Origin: Chamaelirium japonicum
Lineage: Eukaryota; Streptophyta; Magnoliopsida; Liliales; Melanthiaceae
Direction of reading: 5' to 3'
DNA: 64,000 nt
Assembly: GCA_947650365.1 (NCBI GenBank)
Contig: OX393555.1
Coordinates: 13,967,550 to 14,031,549 of the forward strand
Every line of letters begins with the position of its first letter. Within the stretch, counting starts at the first letter, position 1. Under the pieces are notes generated by a model that saw nothing but the letters and a program-made list of their open reading frames with translations, made no database searches and was not told the DNA's origin. Shown in pieces: positions 10,683 to 22,374 of the stretch. The translations under genes and the position numbers were made by a program.

Positions 10683-10901
10683 AAGCTTTCTTCTCTAAGG
10701 TGCAACAATCACTTTAAGGTCTCTTCATAGGTTTCAGATGTCATCTATTTCAGGGAGCCCTGAATCGAACTTGAGGCTGGGTGCATCTGAAATTTTCATA
10801 ATCTCAACTGAATACTGCTCTCGTTGCGTTCGGTGTGCCATTATGCTTCATCGGTAATCCATGGTAGTGTGTGGTTTTTAATTGTTCAGTTTGTTCTTAT
10901 T
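10683..10901 (+). other. 3' untranslated region of TMN copy 1, interrupted
   Basis: The stop codon is followed by sequence closely matching 18254 onward in the paralogue. Homology is broken by the LTR element at 10902 and resumes at about 14380-14630. A transcript using the ancestral poly(A) site would have to read through the element or end inside its LTR. Confidence 0.6.
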
Positions 10902-11070
10902 TGATGTAGTGTGTTTGTATTCTGTTAGTCCCACCTCGGTTGTGGTAATGTAAAGTTGTGCGTTCTCTCTCTATATAAGGAGGGATAGTCTTATGTAATG
11001 ACGATGTGATTAATGAAATAATACAAGGAGTTTCTCTCCTCAAACACTTTCTCCCTCTCACTTCGTAACA
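10902..11070 (+). repeat. 5' LTR of the small-LTR element
   Basis: It starts TGATGTAGTG, ends CTTCGTAACA and is followed at once by the primer binding site. It contains a TATA-like box at about 10971-10980 and AATGAAATAATAC near the putative poly(A) region. Confidence 0.85.
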
Positions 11071-11712
11071 TGGTATCAGAGCCAACCTTCTTGACCTAGG
11101 GTTTCGGAAATCATTCTCTAGCCTCGGCCTCGGGAAGGCCAGGCATAGTAAATTTTTTTTTCCTTTTCCCTATGTGTGTCTGGTGAGCTCTGCCGCACGA
11201 CCTGTCCCGCCGGGCGGCAACCCATCTGCAACGGCCCTATCGCCGGTGTGCCTCCTTCCTAGAGCACAGCCCGCAGGTGATGCCGACCTTCTCCATTACC
11301 GCGCCGGCCTCCTCCCTGCAGTAGCAGCCCGCCATCGAGCCCGTGCCACCTCTGTCGTGCTCACCGGCCGACCACCTCCTGCGCGCCGACTCCCCTTGTG
11401 TTGCTGCCGACGTTGCAGTCGAGCCGCTCAAGCCCGTGCCACCTCCTGCCAGATCTGCTGTTGTCCGCGTCGATCGTGTCGGCCACCTGTTCCTCCTCCC
11501 TGATCTGAGCCTGTGCCGGCCCGAGCCCGTGCCACCTCCTCTCTGACCCTGCGCCGTGCCCGTCGGCCCTGCGTGCAAGCCGCCGCTCCTCATCCGAGCC
11601 CGGCCCTGCGTCCGATCTCGAACCAGCTCTACGCACTACGTCGTGTCAGCAGTTCGCCGTCCGCCCTGCGCCCGCCAGCCTCGCCCTTGCACACCGTCCG
11701 AAAGAGCACCAC

Positions 11713-12261
11713 TAGGGGTGGGACTTGGGCGGGTTGAAGGGTTTGCCCATGCCCAACCCGATTTTTACAAACCTTAGCCCGTTTTGCCTGTGGAACCCGT
11801 GACAGCCCAACCCGTGCTTGCTTATTCTAGTTGCTCGGGTTGCCCAATTTGCAAAATAATAGGCGGGTTGGGCGGGTTGCCCAATTAGAAATGCTTGTGC
11901 ACATAAATTGATGGGGAAAAAAAACCCAACAGTTTTTTGAATTGGATAAAAAATATCTTTGATTTGCATAACAAAAACATAAAGTCCAAACCATATCCTC
12001 ACATATTTCAAACGAACTCTTAGCATTCAACATCAAATAACAGTCTTTCATTTCCATAAAAAAAACTACCAAAGCATTCAACCTTAGTATGTCACTTCCT
12101 TGGGTTGGGGAGATTGGTGCTCAAACCCGTCTAAGTTGAAATCGGGTTGATCCTTTTTTGTCCAAACCCGTCCAAGTTTTTAACCAGATTTGCCCATGTT
12201 TGTCCATTGTTCGGGTTGGGTGGGCCGGGTTCAGGTCAGACCCACCCAAGTCCCACCCCTA
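11713..12261. mobile_element. hAT-like MITE (549 bp) nested in the LTR element
   Basis: Inverted ends TAGGGGTGGGACTTGGG match at both sides. Flanking 8-mers AGCACCAC (11705-11712) and ACCACCAC (12262-12269) differ at one base. The interior is A/T-rich and has no transposase, in contrast to the GC-rich host element around it. The insertion postdates the LTR element. Confidence 0.9.
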
Positions 12262-13435
12262 ACCACCACCTGCTCGTGAGCGGCGTCAGATCCCGGCCAG
12301 ACCCGGTGAGCTCACGCACCCGATCGTCGGATTTGACGCGCCTCGCGCACCCTGTCACTGGATCTGACGCGCCCGTCGCCCTGCGCCCATCACCGTCCGG
12401 TCTTGGCCCTGCGCCCGCCACCCGAGACCTGTGCCCGCATCCTGTCTCCGGCACAGTAGCACGGGGGGCCAGATCTGGCGCTCTCGACCATCCCCTCGCC
12501 GCGCCGGTCTCCTTCCGGGGCCCCGGTCACCGTGGGGCCCTCGCCGCTGCTGCTCCCCGTCGCTTGTCGTCGCTGTCGCTCGACCCTGCATCCCGATATA
12601 GACCCGGCTTTGCGCCCTGAGCCCTCGCGCCGACCACGTCTCCAACCCCACCTCGCGCCGGCCTCCAATCTTCTCTCTCACGTCCTGAGCGTCTCTCTCT
12701 CTCTCTCATGTTCCGAGCGTCTCTCTGTCTCTCTCCCTATTTCTTTTGATCGTTTTTTTCTTCCATCTCCGACTCTCTTTATTCCCTTCTGTTTCTCTCC
12801 CTAGCTAATCACACCCATCCGATTTGCATCAGACGACTGTGCTTTGCGACTTGCTGGACTGAACGGCAGTGCCCTTTGCCCCCAGCCCGGTCCTGCCCTT
12901 TGTGCCTAGTGTCCGGTCTCCTTTTTTTTTCCAGATTCATCCGCCGTCCTCTCCGGCCTTGCCCAGTGCTGCGGCCTTGTGCTCAAGCTAACGCTCCTCT
13001 TCCAGCTTCAGCCCGCGCCCATCGGTCTTGCACCTGCACTTGTGCCCTGCGCCATTGCGTTCTACCGGTCCGCCTATACTCTGACCCATTGCGCTCTCAT
13101 GGCGCCCTGCACTCTGTCGGCCCGCTGCGCCTTGCGCTTTGTCAGCCCGCCTTTCACCCTGTGCCCTTGCGCTTTGTCGGTTCGCCAGCGCCTACACTCG
13201 TGCTCTGTGCCCTTGCGCTTTCTTGGTACTTTTGTGCCATGCGCCCTATCGATCCACCTTGCGTCCTACAGGCCTACCCCCTTGCATTCTACCGGTCGTG
13301 CCCTGTGCTCGGCGCTCTACCGGTCCATCTACTCCCTTCTTCTTTTGCCGATCGAAATATTCTCTATCCTTCCGATCGAGTTTCTTTTCCTTCGGTGTCT
13401 CTCTCCTTAGCCAGTTGACTTTATCCTCTTTCTCT

Positions 13436-13745
13436 TTGACCGTGTGACCCTTGGATCTCCTCTCTCCGGTCATAGTTCTGTCGGCTTTCAGATCCTTCTT
13501 CTCCCTGGTCGTGTGACCCTTGGATCCTCTCTCTTTTCGGGCACACTTGTGCCGGCTTTTGAATCCTTTCCCTTTCCTTGATTATGTGAACCTTGGATCC
13601 TCTCTCTCTCCGGTCACATTTGTGCCGACCTTCGGATCCTCTCTCTCTCCGGTCACACTTGTATCGGTCTTCGGATCCTCTCTCTTACCGGTCACACTTG
13701 TGTCGGCCTTTTGGATCCTCTTCCTTTCCTTGTTCATGTGACCCT
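13436..13745. repeat. Pyrimidine-rich degenerate tandem repeat inside the LTR element
   Basis: Units built on CTTGGATCCTCTCTCTCTCC, GGTCACACTTGTG and CGGCCTT recur five to six times, at spacings of about 43 and 78 bases. A second degenerate series based on GCCCTGCGCC and CTTGCGCTTT words lies at about 13020-13330. Both make long serine-, leucine- and proline-rich open frames that are not genes. Confidence 0.65.
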
Positions 13746-14201
13746 ATCAGAGCTACAACTATATATTCTCTCCTTCCTCTATTTTTCTTCTTTGTCTGTG
13801 ATGATTGAGATCTTCTAGGAGGTGTCAAGTGCTTGCTTCAGCCGGGTGCTTGGCTCCTATGAGGTCTCACGCATTCACACCTTTTTTTTTAGCCGTTCTC
13901 TCTCCTTTCGGTCTCCTTTATTGCCGGCTTCCATTACCGTCGGCTTTCTCCACTCCAATCCTTAGTGATCATTACCAATTCCCCCGGTTGAACTGCTTAT
14001 AGGTTGGTCGGGTTCCCCTGGTTGTCCTGCTAGCAGGTCAATCGGGTTTCCAGAACGACTTGCTTGCAGGTCGCCCATGCACTATCTTTACTTTACAGCA
14101 TAAAAAAGGATTATTTGATGTATATTTCTTCTTCTTTCTCCTTTCTTTTATTAAGCAAACTCCTGTCGGTTTATACCTTACATCTGTTTGACAGGGGGTA
14201 T

Positions 14202-14375
14202 TAGATGTAGTGTGTTAGTATTCTATTAGTCCCACCTTGGTTGTGGTAATGTAAAGGTGTGCGTTCTCTCTCTATATAAGGAGAGGTAGTCTTATGTAAT
14301 GACGATGAGATTAATGAAATAATACAAAGAGTTTTGCTCCCCAAATTTATTCTCTCTCCCTCTCTCTTCGTAACA
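14202..14375 (+). repeat. 3' LTR of the small-LTR element
   Basis: This is a direct copy of 10902-11070 with scattered differences and a longer CT-rich tail, ending TTCGTAACA. Host sequence shared with the TMN copy 2 flank resumes within five bases (from about 14381, AAATTTCTAATAA). Confidence 0.85.
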
Positions 14376-14689
14376 ATTGTAAATTTCTAATAATTTTTTT
14401 TGTTAGTCATGCTCAGTTGGGCTTATCAATATAGCAAGATGTTTTATGTGCACGACTGTCAGTTGGGTTTTACTTATTAGTCTTGAGATTATAAGGAGCG
14501 TTATGCCTTATTTTAAGCAGGTGTGGAAATAATTCTGATGCGGTTCTTACCAAGGATTTAACAGCTGTTTTGTCTTGCCATTTGGTATAGCAGTTAAAAT
14601 CAATGATGTCACAACCTGTGAAACTTTGATAGTGAAAACACCGTGCCCAAGGGCACACAAAAGATTTTGAGATGAAAAAATATTTTGAG

Positions 14690-14835
14690 AGAGGCGACAA
14701 TATTTTAAGGGAGGTGATTATAATGTGAGGGTGGTAACAAAATTTCGAAAGGTGACTATTTCGAGAGTGACGTCAATATTTCGTGAACGACGATAATATT
14801 TCGAGGGAGGTGACAATATTTCGAGGGTGGCAATG
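14690..14835. repeat. Degenerate about 22-bp minisatellite
   Basis: Variants of GACAATATTTCGAGGGAGGT recur six or seven times with small insertions and changes, starting soon after the end of the TMN duplication unit. Confidence 0.65.
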
Positions 14836-15865
14836 CAGCCACATTAGACGCATATCGACCATGAAACTACCTCAGAGATGTTAGCTCAATCTACATTCAT
14901 CATAGTTAGCCACCGGATCACCAATAATACTACCACCGATTAATGCCAGTCGCATTGTCCGCCACACCATCGCCCACCACTTCTCGCCCTTCATCATCAT
15001 CAGGAGCGCCTCCGCCCACTTGATTGCCTGCATCGAACGATTGATTGCCTATCATCGCTCACCATAATTGTTTGCATCGAACGATTGCCTATCATTGCTA
15101 CTAATTGCTATCGCCATCAACCCACCACTTGCCTATCGCCTCCCTCTACCACGGTTGGTCGCCGACATGGACGCATGATAGTGGATAGGGTACGTGAGTA
15201 GGTTACGTGAGGTAAGTTGGGAGTAATTAGAGTTTAATACGAAAATAATTTAAAATAGAGGGAGCGGTTGGGGAAAGTGAAGCAAGGTATCAGAGTCGTC
15301 CGGTGGCAGTGGTATCTTAACAATTGGCGCCATGTGATATAGACGAAGGTTACAAAAAAGTGGTTTTCTCTCACCACCAAAAATCTTGAGTATGTGTTTT
15401 CTTTTTTCTTATTTTTAAATATGTTATTTAAAAAATAAATCATTTGGTTGTATTTACGATAAGTTGGTGTGGGTGACGATGGGCGGTGGTGGCCGTTGCC
15501 TACGTCCGGTGGTGGCTTCGAGGTGGTGGTAGCTGGCGACATCGTATAGTGGCTGGGCGGTGGTGATGGCGGCGGCCAGTGATGGAGGAGGTTGGACGAC
15601 TGGCAATGGTTGGGTGGCTACACGGCAGTGGTTGGTGGCGGGCAAAGGTTGCCGACGAAGGGCCGCACCACCCGGGTTTACAGTAGAGTTTGGCCAAACG
15701 CATGAGTCGCAACTCCCAACCAAACAAGCTGTGTTAAAACCCCGGTCCATGACCACTCCGGTCCGGTTTAAAACGCCGATGTAAACCCCCGACGCATCCA
15801 AAGTCCAAACCAGAACCGTTTCGTTCCCTCCCCACTCAGCGGGCGTTCTTCCTCCTGAGCTTCTC
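14836..15865. other. Spacer between the two TMN copies, no gene seen
   Basis: The first half is rich in CATC, CACC and GCC words; 15440-15700 is GT/GGC-rich. An open minus-strand frame of 162 residues (15454-15942) runs into the copy 2 leader and has no family resemblance. Confidence 0.5.
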
Positions 15866-18750
15866 CCCCCCGCCCCCTCTCTCGAATCTAGGGTGTCGTT
15901 CCCAATCAGGTGACTCCCCATCATCGGATCCGTCCTACCCATTTGAAGGAATTTAGGGTTTTTTTTTCCGGTGACATCCAGCGTTCTTGCTCCGGATCTG
16001 TGGTTCCATAGCCGAGGGAGGCTCCTCCTGCATCAATCAAGGTTCCTTTCTCTGATTTCATCTCAAAATTCTTATTTTGGCGCCGATTGTAATTCTAGAT
16101 CTGCAGTTAGAGCGGTGAAATGTTGATTTAGGGTTCTTTAATTTGGTTACAGGGCTTAATTGGGGGGAAAAAACTAGAGATTCGAACCCTAGATCTGAAA
16201 TCTCCACTTCTGTAGATCGAGGAGGAAGGCATTTTGTTAAATTTTTTTTTTTTTGGGGGCATATAATGGCGCTTCCATCTATCACAAGGAGATCCTATTC
16301 TTTCATAGCTTCGGCGGTGTTTGCCGTGCTTCTGTTCCGGTGCCGGTGCGATGCGTTTTACCTCCCCGGCAGTTACATGCACACATATGGGCAAGGTGAG
16401 AAGATATCGGTCAAGGTTAATTCCCTTACTTCCATTGAGACTGAGCTCCCGTTCAGCTACTACAGCCTCCCCTACTGCCCGCCGCCAGGAGGGGTCAAGA
16501 AGAGCGCGGAGAATTTGGGTGAGCTCCTCATGGGGGACCAGATCGACAACTCCCCCTACCGGTTCCAAGTCAATGTCAACGAATCTCTCTACCTCTGCAC
16601 CACGAAACCGCTGGACGAGCACGAGGTGAAGCTCCTGAAGCAGCGCACCCGCGATCTCTATCAGGTGAACATGATTCTCGACAACCTGCCCGTGATGCGA
16701 TACACCCAGCAGAATGGGGTTAGCATCCAGTGGACGGGGTTCCCGGTTGGTTACACTCCAACAGGCAGCGACGAAGATATCATCATCAATCACCTGAAGT
16801 TCAAGGTCTTGGTCCATGAGTACGAAGGAAGCAATGTGCGGATAATCGGGACCGGGGAAGGGGGGATGGGAGTGATTTCAGAGACTGATAAGAATAAGAT
16901 GTCTGGGTTTGAGATTGTGGGGTTTGAAGTCATTCCTTGCAGCGTGAAGCGTGATTCGGAAGCCATGTTGAAGCTTAACATGTACGATACAGTGGACTCC
17001 GTGAGCTGCCCTTTGGAGCTCGACAAGTGCCAGATGATCCGGAAGCAGGAGCGGATCTCGTTCACCTATGAGGTCGAGTTTGTGAAAAGCAACATCAGAT
17101 GGCCCTCGAGGTGGGATGCATACTTGAAGATGGATGGCGCGAGGGTCCACTGGTTTTCGATCATGAACTCTCTGGTGGTCATCTTCTTTCTGGCTGCAAT
17201 CGTGTTTGTTATATTCCTGAGGACTGTACGCAGGGACTTAACAAGATATGAAGAGCTGGATAAAGAAGCCCAAGCTCAGATGAATGAGGAGTTATCGGGA
17301 TGGAAGCTTGTTGTGGGTGATGTGTTCAGAGAGCCAGCTTGCTCGAAGCTGCTATGTGTCATGATTGGCGATGGTGTTCAGATTACGGGCATGGCTGTTG
17401 TTACAATCGTCTTTGCAGCGTTTGGGCAATGTCTCCTGCTTCACGAGGCATGCTCTTGACTGGGATGATAATTCTCTATCTCTTCCTTGGGATCGCGGCT
17501 GGATATGTTGGTGCTCGGCTATGGACAACCATCAAAGGTGGGTCCGATGGGTGGAGGTCGGTTTCCTGGTCAATTGCCTGTTTCTTCCCGGGGATTGTGT
17601 TTGTTATACTCACCATTCTGAACTTCATACTTTGGCGAAACAACAGCACGGGGGCTATCCCGATCTCTCTGTACTTCACTATTCTGGCCTTGTGGTTTTG
17701 TGTCTCGGTACCTCTTACACTTCTCGGGGGTTTCTTGGGCATCCGAGCTGAGCATATACAGTTTCCTGTTCGGACCAACCAGATACCAAGAGAAATTCCT
17801 GCTCGGAAGCTTCACTCATGGTTGCTTGTCCTTGGTGCTGGAACTCTACCCTTTGGGACCCTCTTCATCGAGCTCTTCTTCATCCTCTCCAGTATCTGGT
17901 TAGGGAGGTTCTATTATGTGTTTGGATTCCTGCTCGTCGTCCTTGTCTTACTTGTTATTGTCTGCGCCGAAGTGTCTGTGGTCCTGACTTACATGCATCT
18001 GTGTGTGGAGGACTGGAGGTGGTGGTGGAAAGCTTTCTTTGCTTCTGGTTCAGTTGCTCTCTATGTGTTCCTCTACTCCATCCATTACTTGGTGTTTGAC
18101 CTTAAAAGCTTGAGCGGGCCTGTTTCGGCTATACTCTACCTAGGCTACTCACTGATTATGGCTCTTGCTATCATGTTATCTACCGGCACCATTGGTTTCC
18201 TGATGTCATTCTATTTTGTTCACTACCTCTTCTCATCCGTCAAGATCGACTAGAAGCTTTCTTCTCTAAGGTGCAACAATCACTTTAAGGTCTCTTCATA
18301 GGTTTCAGATGTCATCTATTTCAGGGAGCCCTGAATCGAAGTTGAGGCTGGGTGCATCAGTGTATTTTTGGGCTTGGGAGAATATTTCAAGATTACAACT
18401 GAATACGGTCACTTGCATTTTCTCTCATTGCGTTCAGTGTGCCATTATGCTTCATCGGTAATCCATAGTAGTGTGTGGTTTTTAATTGTTCAGTTTTTTC
18501 TAAATTTCTAATAATTTTTTTGTTAGTCATGCTCAGTTGGGCTTATCAATATAGCAAGCTGTATTATGTGCACATCTATCAGTTGGGTTTTACTTGTTAG
18601 TCTTGAGATTATAACGAGCGTTATTCCTCATTTTAAGCAGTTGTGGAAATAATTCTGATGTGGTTCTTACCAAGGTTTTAACAGCTGTTTTGTCCTGCCA
18701 TTTGGTATAGCAGTTAAAATCGATGATGTCACAACCTGTGAAACTTTGAT
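15866..18750. repeat. Tandem duplication unit 2 (TMN copy 2 and flanks)
   Basis: Direct copy of unit 1 at 8341-14630 without the LTR insertion. It preserves the empty site at about 18498-18512 (GTTTTTTCTAAATTT) and carries a small length difference in the 3' region near 18358-18420. Confidence 0.9.
16266..18253 (+). pseudogene. TMN/EMP70 copy 2, single-base frameshift
   Basis: The ATG at 16266 aligns with that of copy 1. The reading frame is open to about 17425, where one base is missing relative to copy 1 in the codons for the segment FAAFG..PASRG. The frame then ends at 17459, while the rest of the gene continues open in another frame to a stop at 18251-18253. Every family landmark is present: signal peptide, FYLPGSYMHTY, PPGGVKKSAENLGE, the membrane segments and the C-terminal SSVKID with its intact KXD motif. 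At almost every position where the copies differ, this one has the residue I recall as the family consensus. The break is therefore either very recent or a sequence error; if it is an error, this would be the better-conserved functional gene. It is not two genes, because the first membrane pores and loop would be split. Confidence 0.88.
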
Positions 18751-21462
18751 AATTGACTTCTTTTGCAATTGTTGCTGCGATGTCTTTGAAGTACATATAT
18801 ATAGTTCTGATGGACAGATGTAATGCAACCTTGTAAGCCGTAAGATTATATCAATTAATTGAATTTTTGTATTTCCTGATAGGAAATAGTCTATTTGAGA
18901 GGAGAAGGGGGAATGTAAATTCTATGAGGGCATCTATATTTAGGTTTTCCAAACTGTTACATTTCATATGAATCTCCATGTGCTAGGTCGGACTCACGGA
19001 ATATACCTATTATATAATCTTTACATGCTAAAATACGAATCTTTGTAAGATCCTTACTAATAAGGTTTTTTTCAAAGGATTTTTATATATTTTTAACTTG
19101 ATATATTAGTTCACTTTAGTATTTAATGAAATAAAAATCTGTTTTTTGTTTGATATAAGTGCTTCACCAGCACGGTGAAGTGCAAGCTGCCTGCCATGCA
19201 GTGCATCTGCTTGTGGGCCCTCTGGGTTTCATCGAGTTACGACAAGTCCCTATCGAACGGAATGTCGGAATAATACAAGACCTGTATACTTGTCTTGATT
19301 TTTCTACCTTTCAGGGTCTATCCCTGCTTCTAAGGACTCGACAAGAAGCAAGGCAAGCAAGTTGGGCCAAACCTAGCCTTCCACCCATTCTTGACTCATA
19401 ATCCCTCTTGAAACAATTACCCTCAGGGATCAAAAGAAAAACTATAGGGTGCATTTGCTTCCTTCCGTCCAGTCTCTGAAGATAAGAGTACAACTCAATG
19501 GTTTGAGTGGAAAAAGGAGTTCCATTGGTAGTAGGACAATCATCTGATTTTTATGGTGGAAATTTCACTCTTGCTTGATTTTGTGTATGAACTGGAACCT
19601 TAACTGGCTTTTCTCAAACTTTCTTAGCCCAGCTTTGAATCATGAAGGTCACGAACGCAATTGTTGGCATGTTCTGGAGCTCGAGGACCAAACGCAAAAA
19701 AGCGACATAGGCCACTTTTTCCTTTAGTGTAACTTGCAGTTCAAGGCCCTAACCTTCAAAACAAGGATTACAATTGTAAGTGCTTCTGCCAGTGTTGAAA
19801 AAGATGTCCAAAGTTTTGTCGGAAGTGCGTGGGGATGCTAGAGATAAAACGATTCGGCTAATTGATTTGTCATTCGATTGTTATCCGAAATCTAATAAAC
19901 ACACAATTAGTCTATCTGTGATGTATTGATGTGATTCTGACGTCTAATACATGTGATCATCGAAAGTTTTGAGAACAAACTTCCAGCAAGTTTTGATTCC
20001 TATTATTAAAAGGACTTTATTATTGCTTAAGAGCTAGTGGCTAGGAAAAGTAAGTGTGTAGAGTGTGCATGAAAAATAGAGGGAATTTGAAAGATTGATT
20101 GTCCATAATTTTGTTTTTTAGTTTGAACATTTGCACGAAATCAAACGAATGCAGATAATGTAACTGGAATTTAAAGTCATTTGCAGAGTATCGAAAGATG
20201 TGCAAGAAGTTTAAAGTGCAAGTTTGAAAATTAAAACTCAAAAGTATACAAGAAGCTAAAGCTAGGTGCGTAAAAGTAAAACATGGAAGTAGTCGTTGGC
20301 GTTGGCCGATTATTAAAAAGAAGATGGTGTTAGCCGATAGAAGTCATGAGAATGATTGTTGCATTAGATTGGCCTCTTCTAATGTTGTTGTCTTTCCCTT
20401 ACATAGACATTGGCATGGGACGGTTACACTTGGTTGGTTATCCTGCAGCCTCAGCTCCACTATTGATGTTCACGTAACCTAAGGGGAGCACGTCTGTCTT
20501 CGGCTGGAACGCACCATCCGCTTGGTGGTCGTGCTTGACCGCCTTCTGATCATTGGAGCCATGCGTGCATTCATAGGTAGTGCATGTTGATAGGCCGCGT
20601 GCGGTGTGCCACACAATGGTTGGGTTGAACCACTATGGCTAAGATCTCCATACTTTGGAGCAGTTGCAAAATTTATTTGCTCCTGTATTTAGGATTTACG
20701 TGGTTAGACACTATTAGCCATTTCATTAGCCAATTGACATATATCATCTTGTAAGATTATTTTTATGGTGTCCTCATGGCTCGTATTTTTTGACGATTTG
20801 AGAAAATACTGAACGGTAGATGATTCAGCAAAAGTAGGATAACGCTTAAATGCATTGAACAACCTATTAGGTGTCATCATCTCACCGATTGCTCATTTTG
20901 CTGTATAACGAGGCCGTCCGTCCTAAGTCAGTTGACAACCTCCTTGGTTTAACTGGTCAAAAATATGACCATTTGGAAGGTATGTTCATCACATTGATTA
21001 GTTGTTTAGTGATTAAGTGGATTTGTTTGATAGCGGTTGTTGACCGTTTGATTCTTCCTAGGGAAGTAGACACAGACACATCTTTTTAGACTCCTTTGAT
21101 CGGCGCTATACATCAATTTTGTGATTATCACATTAAATGTAAAAGCTATAAATAGAGCCAATGTGTCGCCTTCTTCCTATATTAAGTTTTCTCTTATGGG
21201 ATCCTATCCTATGCAATTCCGTCGTCTTCCTCGTTTCCTTCAATTGTCTCTCGGTGCTCTGCCATTCACTTGTTCTTGACGGCCTTACCGTTGCCAACCC
21301 TCTTATCCCTTCAACACTCGTTAGCTTTCCTTTCTCTGAAGTTTTTTTGATGGCGATGATGGTCTCTCAGCTTGCCCCCTTTTATGCAGAGAAGAAGGAA
21401 CTGGTGAAGAAGCACCATAGGAGATCCTGGAGATGAAGGATCAGAACTTGCCAACAAAGCGG
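18751..21462. other. Gene-poor A/T-rich region, one possible old LTR promoter
   Basis: No gene could be supported. Around 20260-21170 there are GCCGAT words and a TATA-like CTATAAATAG (21146-21155) followed by a C/T-rich stretch, which together resemble a decayed gypsy LTR; no partner repeat or TG/CA ends were found. Short open frames here have no family resemblance. Confidence 0.3.
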
Positions 21463-21614
21463 GAGAAATGCCCCAAATTTTTATCAACCCCACAGACTGG
21501 AAGGCTTGCTACTCAGGCGAGAGGGAGGCCTGCCACGATAGAGTAGGAAGAAATATGCCATAAGCATTTATTCAAACCCTCGACCAAGGCCACGGCTATC
21601 AGTTGGAGACGACT
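21463..21614 (-). mobile_element. tRNA-derived SINE, copy 1 (uninterrupted)
   Basis: On the minus strand this about 150-bp unit carries a Pol III B-box-like GGTCGAGGGTTTGAAT near its 5' end (about 21585-21570). It matches 22375-23060 along its length, except for the MITE inserted there. The A box region is shortened in this copy. The shared 3' portion ends in the complement of GAGAAATGCCCC. Confidence 0.6.
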
Positions 21615-21739
21615 AATATATTTGAAAACTCAAATGAAGTAGTGAAAGTAAAGAAGTATATTTGATTCAAAAGGGAGAATTGGGACTCAAGTCATTTTGT
21701 TAGGGTTAAATTGAACATTTGCTAGGCAATTAATGATGC

Positions 21740-21810
21740 TTGTGTGTGTTTTGGCACGTGTGCGTGTGTGTGTTTTGGCACGTGTGCGTGTGTGTGTGTA
21801 AATAGAGAAG
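21740..21810. repeat. TG-rich minisatellite, two 24-bp units
   Basis: TGTGTGTGTTTTGGCACGTG followed by TGCG is repeated twice in tandem and continues into a (GT)n run. Confidence 0.8.
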
Positions 21811-22374
21811 ATTGCAGAGGACGTTTTGTAAAGAAATCTAGAAAAAAAAATTTATAGTAGTGTAGATTTTTCGAACAGCAAGACATTTATCTTAGTACAG
21901 GGCTATGAGAAATTCCTCATGGGCACAGTAGTACCTGATTGTTTTCTTATTGAACAATGAAGTATTTGTTCAAAATTATCAGTGGTTGTCGGGGGCGGCG
22001 CAGATTTGATGAAACATACGGTGATAATTTAATTGAAACGTTGGGCACAAATTCAATCACTGAGTTTAAGTCATATCTACTGTACCACACCAAAGCTTTT
22101 GACAACAAGAAACCTTCTGTAATTGTGTGGATATAATTGACCCATTTGTTTTTGTCTAAAATTTCAACCATATTCAAATATTGCCCTATTTGTATTTCCC
22201 AGCAGTAAAGTACAGTACAGTTGAGTGAAATTTTAAAATTCTAATCAAATGTTAGTAAATTTAGTAAAAAAAAAAAAATTTAAAGGGACCACCATAGTGG
22301 TCACTGGTTAGTAGATCATCTGTTAGTGTACTAGCGCAAGATAGACCGAGGATTGAAACTCACTATAGGAGCAA

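Larger units (their letters stand above)
10902..14375 (+). mobile_element. Non-autonomous small-LTR retroelement (LARD/TRIM-like)
   Basis: Two direct terminal repeats of about 170 bp bound a 3.1 kb interior with no gag or pol. Directly after the first LTR is TGGTATCAGAGCC (11071-11083), the initiator-Met primer binding site, and a G-rich tract (ACAGGGGG, about 14191) precedes the second LTR. The LTRs contain CTATATAAGG, a TATA-like box. The LTRs differ by roughly 6 percent by eye, suggesting an insertion on the order of a few million years old at commonly used grass rates. The interior is GC-rich with pyrimidine-rich tandem repeats and a nested hAT MITE. The matching site in the TMN copy 2 flank is empty. 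Target duplication is not clear. Confidence 0.85.
8341..14630. repeat. Tandem duplication unit 1 (TMN copy 1 and flanks)
   Basis: Sequence from about 8341 through the coding region and 3' region to 14630 matches 15866-18750 in the same orientation. Unit 1 is longer only because the LTR element at 10902-14375 interrupts its 3' region. Beyond 14630 and 18750 the two sequences part abruptly. Confidence 0.9.

Noticed and set aside
12876-13447. Frames of 180, 143 and 102 residues inside the small-LTR element
   Set aside because: Three overlapping frames of the same low-complexity C/T-rich repeats with no domain.
14643-14656. Hairpin GTGCCCAAGGGCAC as a Helitron 3' end
   Set aside because: No CTRR terminus follows at the expected distance on either strand and no TC start was found.
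17339-18253. Second half of TMN copy 2 as a separate short gene
   Set aside because: The sequence is continuous with the upstream half apart from one missing base, and the proposed start lies inside a conserved membrane segment.
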